Shown here one piece after another: positions 1 through 9,847 of a stretch of DNA of 64,000 nt. Source of the stretch: Galeopsis tetrahit (lineage: Eukaryota; Streptophyta; Magnoliopsida; Lamiales; Lamiaceae); NCBI GenBank assembly GCA_963675135.1, contig OY776119.1, positions 42,407,198 to 42,471,197 of the forward strand, read 5' to 3'. The position numbers and the translations under genes were made by a program. The notes beneath the pieces were generated by a model, which was not told the DNA's origin, ran no database searches, and saw nothing but the letters and a program-made list of their open reading frames with translations. Positions within the stretch are counted from its first letter, which is position 1. Each line of letters begins with the position of its first letter.

Positions 1-498
1 ATGGGTCTTTGAATCCTTACTCATCGAAGGATGCGATTCCAGCTATGCAGTTGCTGTCCTTGATGGACCCGCGCATTGCAGTGCACTCTTCGTAGTAGTA
101 ACCACCACCCGAAGAAGCAAAGCTTTCAAAATGGAAAGTTGTTTTCTCAAGATAGACATTCTGCAAGCTCAAAGAAAGCTTCGTGCAGTTATAGTGGTAA
201 TCAATCTTCCTTAATCCCTCCCTGCTTTACTTAACAACATTTAAATGGATTCTGAAAAGTTTCCCTTTTAGAAGCTCAACTAGTGCAGGAGGTTGGGCGC
301 TCAACAAGTGATTCAGAATTTGGCGTTTGCACTCTCAACCGTAACCCAGCTGACTTCAGCATCCCTTATGCACGAAACGAGTTCACTATAAGCGCCAAAG
401 ACATTAAGTTCAGCAAGCGCAACGTTAACAGTTCTAAAGACAAATCAATAGTGCTGAATATTGAGGCCAAGAAGAGAAGACAAAGAATGAGAAGCTGA
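1..498 (+). pseudogene. EMF1: EMBRYONIC FLOWER 1-like gene, 3' end (copy A)
   Basis: Two segments resemble the C-terminal end of plant EMF1, a Polycomb-associated repressor of flowering genes. Bases 3-95 encode a stretch with the core IPAMQLLSLMDPRI. Bases 283-498 encode a segment with CTLNRNPADFSIP followed by a basic tail and a TGA stop. From memory, Arabidopsis EMF1 has closely similar segments near its C terminus (one like LHLLSLLDPRL, one with VNRNPADFTIPEP). The segments are in different frames, with stops after the first (TAG TAG near 92-98), so the copy looks broken unless a GT-AG intron (about 200-273) joins parts of it. The gene enters from outside the window; copy B lies at 50,520-56,104. 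The family call rests on recalled motifs, not a search. Confidence 0.65.
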
Positions 499-542
499 GG
501 GTTATAACGATCTTTTTTTTTTTTGGTTTTTGATTTAGGTCA

Positions 543-868
543 CATAAAAAATATGCTTAGAATTTGCATAATGTGAACCAAAAACATATGTGAGTAAACC
601 TAGAAATTAAGTAGTAAGAAACAGATTTGTTGACTATTAACTCTTTTAATTTGGAGAAACCTTTTTACTAATATTAAAAATTTCAAAATCCTTAGAATGA
701 AATTCGAGATCCTTCTACGGAGAAAAGCGCGTGAATTGACCTTAAAATAAATTATAACGTTTGGATTCGCTATTTAATGACGCGTATATTCTTATCTGAA
801 CATTAAATCGACTTATCCACATTAATACAAATAATCCTCAATTGGCGCCGCATATTTAATAATAAACG
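543..868. repeat. About 320-bp interspersed repeat, copy 1 of 3
   Basis: This AT-rich block starts near the AAAAATATGCTTAGAA motif and ends near ACGCGTACATTTAT. It recurs at 56,148-56,482 (nearly identical, part of the large duplication) and at 50,166-50,470 (more diverged, upstream of the EMF1-like gene copy B). No ORF and no clear terminal inverted repeats are visible. It could be a short nonautonomous element or a solo LTR of an unrecognised family. Confidence 0.7.
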
Positions 869-884
869 CGTACATTTATATTGA

Positions 885-968
885 CGCCAAATCAAGAGTG
901 CTGAATATTGATGCCAAGGGAAGACAAAGAATGAGAAGCTAAGGGTTATAATGAGCTTTTTTTTGTTT
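885..968 (+). repeat. Second copy of the EMF1-like gene tail
   Basis: Bases 885-968 repeat, with a few changes, the last coding bases and stop region at about 437-520, including the shared text GACAAAGAATGAGAAGCT and the T-rich run after it. The roughly 320-bp repeat lies between the two copies, so the gene tail is partly duplicated around an insertion. The same arrangement is in copy B (about 56,043-56,125 and 56,490-56,575). Confidence 0.75.
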
Positions 969-1979
969 TTGTTTACAGTTTTAATATGGTAACTTAACTT
1001 GATGTATTAATTTGGATTTCACCATACTTTCAGGCAATAAGATAAATATATGTTTCTAGAGGTTCTAATGTCAGTTGCGTTTTATACATAATGAGATATA
1101 GTATGTCTTTTGCCCGCAGGATGCATGTTAAATATTATGTATAAAATCGTACGTGTATTGCACGATATATAAAAGTGTATTTATTCGTGACTTATGAACC
1201 TACTCGAATTTGTTTTGAAGCATTGTATGGTCTAAATATAAAAGTCGAACTTCCGTCATTTATCTTATAATATTCTAAATCTATATATGGGGGCTATTTA
1301 ATGAGTAAAATAAATGGGAATTAATTAAGACCTTCAATTTATTTATCTATATTATTAGGTCAGGTTCAATTTAATAAATCCACCGTCAGACCTTCTTGAG
1401 AAAAGTAAAATAAATGAATGATTGTGATCATTCATCTTAAAATAATTTGTTTTCAAATAAAAATTAATGTTACACAGGGGGATTGGGATTGGAATTGACT
1501 TCTCTATTCAACGGCGAATCGGGCGGGTCAATAACAGTGGATGACGGAGTTGGACTTGCTTTCTGCCATGTCGTAAGTCGCTTTCACCATCATTTTGTTA
1601 ATTGCTTGCATAACTATATATGCACCCACTTTAGGCACGAAGGGTACCCCTCTTGCCAGTTGTCACACCCAATAAAATAAATAGAAATGTCACCTATCTT
1701 TATGTGTAATTGTGTAGTGTGGGGTTCGCAATTGGAATTCCCACACCCTTTTAAATGTGTGCCATAATGTGCAGATCTTTTCTGATACCCATAGATTATT
1801 TTATGGCACTCTATTAAAAAATATGTGCGACCAATTATCATCCATGAGATGTGTTCTTGATGATACTTACGGATAAATCTCATTGGTTTCTTCGCCGTCT
1901 TGGTCCTGAATTTCATGGTTTCTCTACATCTCAAATCAATATTTCTCCTCTAGCTCCCTAGTTTCTCTGATCTCCTCAC
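969..1979. other. Non-coding flank shared by both copies
   Basis: This is AT-rich sequence repeated at 56,575-57,590. I see no credible gene. One small segment, 1,481-1,572, lies between an AG and a GTAAGT and is open (core NGESGGSITVDDGVGLAF), so it could be a stray exon, but I do not recognise it. No transposon termini were found. Confidence 0.4.
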
Positions 1980-3487
1980 CGTTGCCGAGTCTCATGATTT
2001 GTTCACAAGATCCCTCAATGGTTCGTCCACGTCAGCCCCACTGTTCCCTCATTCTTTGTCCAACTGCTCCCCTTCCCGTAATGATTGTGGTCCTCCTGGT
2101 CACGGCTATTCTTTCTCATATGGTCGTTGTCAAAGTCGCTCTACTAGCTCACTCCTCGATCCCTCCTTCCAATATCTCCAACTGGTATATTGACATAGGA
2201 GCTTCTGCTCATATGGTCTCCTCGTCGGCTGCCCTCGATTCCTAGTAGCCTTATTCAGGTTTAGTTCGCGTCGTGGTCGGCTCTAAAACTCTCACCTCTA
2301 ATCATTTATTTCTAATGTCCTCGTTGTTCCCAATATAACTAAAAACTTACGTTATGTTAGTCAACTAACATCTGATCTTCTTGTTTCTGTTTTCTTCACT
2401 AATTCTTCCTTTGAAATTCATAATGGAGCTACATGGACTTTGCTCGCCAAGGAGCGACGTGAAAACCAAGGCATCTTATGCACTATGGTATGATCGCCTT
2501 GGTCAGACTCAGTTTGGCAATGTAAACTACATGCTAAATTATGACTCATTTTTCTTACCTCTGTTTTGCCTACTCATGTATCTTGTACTTCTTCCCAAAT
2601 TGCTAAGAGTTCTCGAACACCTTTTCATGAAAACACTAATCGAGCACACTCATTGTTAGATCTTGTTCACTGTGATTTATGGGGACCTTCTCCCACTACT
2701 TCTTGCGATGGATACCGATATTATGTTATATTTGTTGATGATTATTCTCTCTTTGTATGGTTCTACCCTCTCAAACAACAATTTGACTTTTATTTTGTGT
2801 TCGTCCAATTTAAACAATTTGTGGAAAATCAACTCAGCACTGAAATTAAAAAAATTCACTCTGATGGGGGTATTGAATTCACTAATAATAAACTTCAAAC
2901 CTTGTTTTCACTAGCTGGAATTCTTCATACTATGTCCTGTCCGTACACTCCTGCTCAAAATGGCCGAACAGAGATAAAACATCGACACATTACTGAAACT
3001 GGTCTATCCCTTTTATTTCACTCCTCGGTTCCTTCCCAATATTGGGTTGAAGATTTTGGGACGACTGTATATCTCATAAATCGCTTTCCCTCATTTGTTT
3101 TAAATGATAAAAATCCCTTCTCTTCTCGGATCGATGTTACTCGACATACTCAGTTTGACGTACAATAGTTTATGTTCAAAACTCTTCCCTTATGTTCGTC
3201 CTCGCCTACCTCTCTCGATCTCTCGACTTATATGGAGCCCTGTCCTGCTCTCTCCTCCTCGCCATGCTCCGTTTGCAGATGACTGCACCGCCTCTTCTGC
3301 CTACTCCTCGCCATCCTCCTTTTCCTCCTGCTCGCTCTCCTCCTCATCGGCTGGATATTCTTTTCCCAACGCATGTTATGCGCACTCGCTTTAAGGATAA
3401 CATCTTCAAGACAAAAAATCCGATCAATGCTTCCTTTCTCGCCACTAATGCACTGCTCGCCTTTATTCACAAAAAATCCGATCATAG
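1980..3487 (+). pseudogene. Decayed Copia retrotransposon, PR-INT part (copy A)
   Basis: This is the remnant of a Ty1/Copia polyprotein gene. A protease-like segment (WYIDIGASAHMV, about 2,184-2,219; the usual D-T/S-G is now D-I-G) is followed by GAG-pre-integrase remains and an integrase core. The integrase shows LLDLVHCDLWGP (first catalytic Asp), a second Asp region near 2,860 (HSDGG) and PAQNGRTE near 2,955 (catalytic Glu). A low-complexity Ser/Pro linker follows at 3,180-3,400. Several stops and frameshifts interrupt it and no LTRs are recognisable. After 3,470 the element is lost by a deletion that joins it to the middle of a SIRE-2 LTR. Copy B keeps a piece of RT instead of the integrase. 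The INT and RT style suggest an Ale/Retrofit-like lineage. Confidence 0.8.
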
Positions 3488-3614
3488 CTTTAGCCTTTGT
3501 GTTATTATAACTGCTATTTGCTATTTGATAACTTAGTATTTGAGTGCATATTACTTAAGGAGTATAAAAGGGCCTATCATTTATTCCGCATACAAGTTGC
3601 ATTCTGTTAAGATC

Positions 3615-5435
3615 TGTTGGTCCTCAAAGGAGTATATAACAAGTGTATGGGGGGGGGGGGAATACACTTGTATGCAATTTTTTTCAACTTGTGATCAAAC
3701 CAGAGCTCAGCAAGGTTGTCTTGGACAACTCTGCTGAAGATGATTAACTCTTCTAAGGTAATCAAACTACTAAGTATTATTGAGTACTTAGTTGAATAAC
3801 TATCTAGGGGAGTCATATGTGCGGAATAGTGGTTGGCCCTTTTAAGTTTAGACTCCTTTAGTTTCTGAAATCACTTTGTCAATTCAATACAATCCAGTTT
3901 TTAGGGAACTTGTCCAATACAGTTTTTGCACAGTCTTTGAATATAGGTTCTTTGAAAGATCAGTTTTTTGTGCAGTGTTGAATGTATGAAAGTGCTTGAA
4001 AGTAAATCAACACAAGAGTTTATAGTGGTTCAGAGACTCAAGCTCCTACATCCACTTTTCCTGATTTAACAGGATAATTCCTTCACTCTTGGAATTAACT
4101 TGTTTTATAGTGCCAAGGTGCACTTGATCAATAACACCACTCCTTGGTGAATTGATCCCTAGGATGTCTAGAGTCCTAGTACCCTCTTCTCAACTCAGAA
4201 CTGAACTGTTCTTCTCTCAACAGTCAGCTCCTACCACTTCTACTACTACAACCTTCTCACTTTCTCACTTGAAAGGGGTAAGGGTTGAAGTAAGGTTCCA
4301 ACTAATGATATATCCTTTACAATGAAGGTCAGTGTATAAGGATAGGATATCTCTCTAAGCTTTGTATGGATATACAATGGAGTTCAGCTTAGAATGAAGT
4401 GTTTGAAGACTAAGATAGTCTCTTTGAAAGCTTTGAAAGTTCTATGAACTTCAGTTGGATTCTCTTGAGGTCAGTTGGATGCTTAGGTTGGATTGGATGC
4501 TTTCAAATGGTCTTCACACTTCTGTATTTATAGACAAATTTGAGGATTTGCCCGTTGGAGAGGCAGCCCCAAATTGCTATAAATGTCTTCCTTGTGTTCT
4601 TCAAACTGGAAGACAGATTCTTGATAGTGACATGTCCTCATTTGGGTAATAAACGGCTGTTAAGACTTTGTTTTCATTCTGCAGCACTTTTCCCAATGTT
4701 TGACTTCTTGTTAAGACTTGGACATGGCTTTTGAAGGTTGATCCAATGATAGGACAACATTCCTTATCAAATGGACAACTCTGCTTATCACTATCAGCAG
4801 ACTTTGCTTATCAGCATGGTTGGCTTGCTCTTCTTCAGATGACTTGGCTCTTTCCCTTTGCTTCACTTGGATTAAATTTCAGCATGATACAATGAAGTCT
4901 TTTAGGGTGTAGTTGTCTTCTTCTCTTCAGCATAGTTGACCTTCAAGCATTAGAACATTTGTTCTGGTTTAATTTTGCTGAGACAACTCTTCTGGACAAC
5001 TCTCCTGATTAGCATACTTGGCGTTTTAGCTTCAGAGCTTTTGTTTTTGCACAGAGTCAACCTCTTTGGACAACTCTCCTGATCAGAGCATTTGAGTAAA
5101 CTTGTCCTTTTGAGCTTTACAATCTTGTTCTTGCATAGGGACATCCTCTCTGGACAACTCTCCTGATCAGAACATTAGGTTTTCTATAGAGTATGCTTGT
5201 CCTTAGTGTTTGTTCCAGATTTTGAGCCTTGAGGGGACTTGATCTTGATAATCTTCAAAGCATAGGTTCCCCCTCACATTGTGCATCTAATCATCTAAGA
5301 GCTGCCTAACATATCAGCTTCTCATGTAGCCTTATGCTCTGTGTTCTAGCATTTTTAGAACACAATCAATTGACTTAGGCATGTCTCAGGGGGTTTTGGT
5401 ATTTAATCAAAACATATCTCATTTTATTCCCAACA
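3615..5435 (-). mobile_element. Solo LTR of the SIRE-1 family
   Basis: A 1,821-bp LTR begins TGTTGGTCCTC and ends TATTCCCAACA on the plus strand. It is therefore the reverse complement of the LTRs at 7,000 and 33,563. It is flanked by a perfect 5-bp target duplication AGATC (3,610-3,614 and 5,436-5,440). No internal region is present, which is the usual product of recombination between the two LTRs of one element. It has a TATA box (TATTTATA on plus, 4,525-4,532), three upstream repeats with GGACAACTCTCCTGAT (from 4,993, 5,068 and 5,152), and the G/C-loop hairpin at 3,639-3,671. Confidence 0.93.
3639..3671 (-). other. C-loop hairpin in solo LTR
   Basis: Perfect 10-bp inverted arms (ACAAGTGTAT and ATACACTTGT) enclose twelve G and one A on plus, hence a C12 loop on the element's sense strand. 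It is the counterpart of hairpins at 22,223-22,250 and 36,582-36,614. Confidence 0.85.
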
Positions 5436-5706
5436 AGATCTCTTAGAATCTACTGCTAGTATTTTCATAGGACTTGACATACTGTGTAACTTACTTGACT
5501 CTAATTATTTGTGTTGATTACTTGCAAAAAATTTTAAAACACATACACGTGTATTCCCCCCATACACGTGTCACACTCCTTTTGGGACCAACAAGTGGTA
5601 TCAGAGTAGGGGTTTAAAGACCACTGCTTTGAGGATCAACCTTGGTTACCTAAACTGATCTACTTGTGCACCTTTTTGTGATATTCATTATTCCCTATTA
5701 TTCACT

Positions 5707-6999
5707 ATATCTAACACATCTTCTTCTGAGAATTCTGGTGTAGCTGTTCCACTACCACCTATGACTATGGGAACCAACCCCATCAACAAGATATCTTACC
5801 AGAAACTGCCTATGTTCTCTATCGAGAATTATGAATTCTACAAGATAAGGATGAGAGCTCACTTGGCTTGTCTTCATGATGAGATGCTAAGGGTAATCAC
5901 TAAAGGTCCATTTGTGTTCATGAAACCTAACACAAATGTTACAGAAGCCCAAAGAGCAACTGGAGCACAAGAAATTCCAAAAGATGATGATGAGCTCACT
6001 CCTGAAGAAAGAAAGAAGCAGAATCTCAACTATGTAGCAATGAACACCCTATATCAGACCATTCCAGATGCTATAATGGGTAGAGTGTTTCACTGCACAA
6101 CTGCAAAGGAGATTTGGGACACATTAGCTCTAATGTGTGAAGGAACTGACAAGATCAAGGAAAACAAACTTCAAGTTGCTGTCCAAAAGTATGAGCAATT
6201 TAGGATGAAGTCTGATGAAAATATTGATCAACTGGATGGAAGGTTCACAGACATCATGAATGAGATCAACTCACTTGGAAAAGTATACTCCAAGAGAGAA
6301 GTGGCTCTGAAGATTCTTAGGAGCTTGACAACCAAATGGAATGTGTATGCTGTCATGATGCAAAAAACAAAGGATTTGTCAACAATGCCAATGCAACAAG
6401 TGTTCTCATAACTCAATGCATATGAATATGACTTGAACAGAAAGAACAACACTGAGGAACCTGAGAGCAAAGGAATTGCACTAAAAGCCAAATCCAATGA
6501 ACCTGATTCCAAAAAGGCCAGCAAATCAAGCAAGAGTGGAAAAGGAACTTCCAAAGCTGACTTTTCAGATGAGTTGGCCATGATGGCTAGAAGATTTGAA
6601 AGATTAAATTCTAGATTTGGTAAATACAAAAGGTTTTACCAAAATAGAAGAAGAAGATACAACTCACCTGAGAAGAAGAGTGATGAAAGGAGATCCAGAA
6701 GGGACAACTCCAAAGAAGATCCATCTTCATCAACTAAGAAGAAAGATGCTGAAAAGAAAAAAGATGAAGATGAGAATACATGCTACAACTGTAAGAAGAC
6801 AGGACATTTCCAGTATGATTGTCCAGAGTTGACTTCCAAGGAAAGAAAGGACAGACAAGCTAAGAAGGATAAGAAATATGGAAATAGGAAAGCATTGAAA
6901 GCTGAAGAAGAAACCTCTAAAGATGATCAACTTCCATCTTTATCATCTGAGATGTTTACTGACAGCAGTGATGAAGAATGTCTTATGGCTATTGAAGAC
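5707..6999 (+). pseudogene. SIRE-2 gag, first part (copy A)
   Basis: This is the nucleocapsid precursor of a SIRE-type Copia element, split by the SIRE-1 insertion. The start codon used in copy B (60,780) reads ATA here (5,707-5,709), so translation could only start later (5,761). The UBN2-like Gag domain follows (FSIENYEFYKIRMRAH near the start, later TTAKEIWDTLALMCEGT). Then come a Lys/Arg/Ser-rich segment and a CCHC knuckle, CYNCKKTGHFQYDC, at about 6,781-6,822. An in-frame TAA at 6,409-6,411 replaces a Lys codon present in copy B. The reading frame ends at 6,999, where SIRE-1 inserted, and resumes at 36,644. Confidence 0.9.
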
Positions 7000-8049
7000 T
7001 GTTGGGAATAAAATGAGATATGTTTTGATTCAATACCAAAACCCCCTGAGACATGCCTAAGCTTAAGATGATTATGTTCTAAGCATGTTAGAACATATAG
7101 AATAAGGCTAGATGAGGAGCTGATATGTTAGGAAGCTCTTAGATGATTAGATGCACAATTTGAGGGGGAACATATGCTTTGAAGACTATCAAGAACAAGT
7201 CCCCTTAAGGCTCAAATTCTGGAACAATCACCAAAGCTATTGAAGGCCAAATATGCTGATCAGGAGAGTTGTCCAGAGGAGTTGGCTCTGCACAATTAAA
7301 ACAAGAACAAGTGTTCTAAAGCTTAAAGGCCAAGTATGCTGATCAGGAGAGTTGTCCATAAGAGTTGTCTTAGTGCAATTGAACCAGAACAAGTGTTCTG
7401 AAGCTTGAAGGTCAACTATGCTGAAGAAATGAAGACAACTATACCCTAAAAGCCTTCAAATGAATCATGCTAAGATCACATCTTAATGAGGCAAAGGGAA
7501 AGAGACAAGACATCTGAAGAGAGCAAGCCAACTATGCTGATAAGCAAGTATGCTGATAGTGATAAGCAGAGTTGTCCATTTGATAAGGAATGTTGTCCTA
7601 TCATTGGATCAACCTTCAGAAGCCATGTCCAAGTCCTAACAAATGAATCTTAAAGTCAGACATTGGGAAGAGTGCTGCAGAATGAAGATAAAAGCTCAAA
7701 CAGCCATTTATTACCCAAATGAGGACATGTCACTATCATGATTCTGTCTTCCAGTTTTGAAGAACTCAAGGAAGACATTTATATCAATTTGGGACTGCCT
7801 CTCCAACGGGCAAATTCTAAAATTGTCTATAAATACAGAAGTGTGAAGACCATTTGAAAGCACCAACTACCAAGCCAACTATCCTACGAGTTAACAAGTG
7901 TTTTCAAAGCTTTCAAAGAGACTATCTTAGTCTTCAAACACTTCTTCTAAGCTGAACTCATTGTATATTCATACAAAGCTTAGAGAGATATCCTAATCCT
8001 TATACACTGATCTTCGTTGTAAAGGATATCTCATTAGTTGGAACCTTAC
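7000..8049 (+). repeat. SIRE-1 5' LTR, left part
   Basis: These are the first 1,050 bp of the LTR, from TGTTGGGAATA. The TATA box TATAAATA is at 7,828-7,835. Two tandem 82-83-bp units lie upstream of it. SIRE-3 inserted after 8,049; the LTR continues at 21,607. Bases 8,045-8,049 (CTTAC) are the target site duplicated by SIRE-3. Confidence 0.93.
7240..7404 (+). repeat. Tandem 82/83-bp repeats in SIRE-1 U3
   Basis: Two adjacent units (from 7,240 and 7,323) each contain AGGCCAA, CTGATCAGGAGAGTTGTCC and the near-palindrome GAACAAGTGTTCT. A third, partial unit starts at 7,405. The solo LTR at 3,615 has three units. Their position upstream of the TATA box fits promoter-proximal enhancer repeats; that role is inference. 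Confidence 0.75.
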
Positions 8050-9608
8050 TGTTGGTCCCAAGTTGACTTAAGATTGAGTAAGCTAAGAAAGTCTAGAGGG
8101 GAGGGGTGAATAGACTTTCAAAAATCTTTCAAAATATCAGAATATGCAATGCGGAATTTAGTTTTCTTATGTACTGTACTGTGCTTACTTAGCTCAGATC
8201 AGTACTTTCAAAACAGTATGGGCCTTACTAGTTTATACTCAACTTTTAATCAGATCTTTAACTTTGTAAATTCTACTGTTCTTAGTTAAACAATATCAAA
8301 CAAATATCAAACATAAAAGTAAAGAACACAAGATTTTATAGTGGTTCGACAAATGTCTACATCCACTCTCACAATCCCAGTTGTGATGTTTTATTACTCT
8401 TCCTTCTTGAGTTTCTTGTGGCTTAAAGTCCCAAGATTAAGACTGTGATCTTTTCGATTACACTCCCAAGTGTATCTTCGATCGACTAGTAATTTCGCAA
8501 GTAACTAGCACACTTGTTTACAACAACACAAACTTTAAAATGAAAAGTAAAACTTCTCTTTGAATAGCCTTTGATTCTTCTCTTCAATTCAGTGGCTCTT
8601 CTCTTCTTTAACCTCCTTCAACTCTGTGAGTTCTTCAATGCTCTGTAGACTTAGATTGCTTGTGAATGTTTTATGATCAGTAGTCTTAGCAGTAGGAGAT
8701 CACAAAGTATTTATAGAACTTAGTATGACAGTTAGCAGTTTGTGAACTAACTCTCAACTAACTCTAAAACTGTTTTTGTAACTTCTTCTTGTAACCGACT
8801 TTGTAACTTCCTTCAACTTCCAAGTCAGCATATCTTCAAATATATCTTCAGTTACTCTTTAAATAAGCTTTCCAAACTTATTCTTCAAATTCAACAAATC
8901 AGCACAGTAACTTACTGTTCTTATTTTTACTCTTCGGATTTTTACTCTTCGGATTTTTACTCTGCTGAGCCAGTCAGCACAGTAACTTAAAACTGTTCAA
9001 AACTTCTCCAGATTTCTTCTAAGCTCTTCTTCAACTCTTCTTGAAGTCTTCTTATTCTGAAGTAGTCCTCTGAGTCTTCATTAGTCTTCTGATCTTCTTC
9101 TAATCTAGTTATAACCTTACTGTTCTGAACTTTTACAATGCTGAATACAATAGAATACAAACTTACATATATAAAACCTATCTATACATCAACTGAACTA
9201 TATACAGATGAGTATATCTAAATCCTATACTATAAGCTGTCTATACAAAACAAAACATCAGCTTAGTTCCTAACAGTTCATATATTAAATCAGTAAACTT
9301 AATAAGATCAGTAAACACATAAGATCAGTAAACTTACATATAAGATCAGTAAGTATATACATAAGATCAGTAACTCAGATTCAAATATCTCATATAAGAT
9401 CAGTAAACTTATTCTCAGTTTCCACACTAAGATCAGTAATCTTATTTTCAGATATAATTAAGATCAGTAATCTTATTTTCAGTTTCTCATCAGATGACTA
9501 AGTTAAGATGACTTAGAACCACATATATTGCTAACTTTAAGTTGCTTTTGGCCATCAAAACATACTTTCATCAACTAGAACATTGTTTATAGAATTCATA
9601 TCCCAACA
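8050..9608 (-). repeat. SIRE-3 3' LTR
   Basis: The LTR runs from TGTTGGTCCCAAG to TATCCCAACA (plus strand), 1,559 bp. TATTTATA (plus, 8,708-8,715) is the counterpart of the 5' LTR TATA box. A hairpin with a C-rich loop is at 8,087-8,119. Bases 9,280-9,485 hold about eight copies of AAGATCAGTAA-like motifs. A 15-bp tandem duplication near 8,930-8,965 distinguishes it from the 5' LTR. Confidence 0.94.
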
Positions 9609-9622
9609 ATTTCCCCCTTTTT
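9609..9622 (-). promoter_or_regulatory. SIRE-3 polypurine tract
   Basis: AAAAAGGGGGAAAT on the minus strand directly abuts the 3' LTR, the expected place for plus-strand DNA priming. Confidence 0.85.
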
Positions 9623-9847
9623 GATGAAGCCAAAACTACTTAAATGTTAATAAATCAGTAGTTAAGTATGTAGTCTATCATAACAGTTCATCAAAGTTAA
9701 AATTCCAGATTCATATTCAAATTAGATCAGATATTTCACATATTACACATACTAACATAATATGCAATAAACACAAAATATAGAAATAAAGATTAAGGTT
9801 AAGAAATGTTATCTTGTGAGCTTGTCCTTCATCTTCTTTCTTTATCT

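Larger units (their letters stand above)
3488..5593 (+). mobile_element. 3' part of a SIRE-2 LTR, split by a solo LTR (copy A)
   Basis: Bases 3,488-3,614 plus 5,441-5,593 match 60,385-60,666, the last 280 bp of the intact SIRE-2 5' LTR. The first 1.06 kb of that LTR is missing here. The LTR ends GGGACCAACA at 5,593. It is followed by PBS-like TGGTATCAGAGT at 5,596-5,607, whose last base differs from the usual C. The interruption is a SIRE-1-family solo LTR flanked by AGATC. Confidence 0.85.

Noticed and set aside
1614..1934. Minus-strand 106-codon ORF
   Set aside because: No recognisable domain, no promoter and no conservation argument beyond the duplicated DNA itself.
3192..3536. Open frames in the Ser/Pro-rich stretch that look like a small membrane or secreted protein
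   Set aside because: They are off-frame readings of the CTCCTC-rich linker of the Copia remnant; copy B disrupts them.
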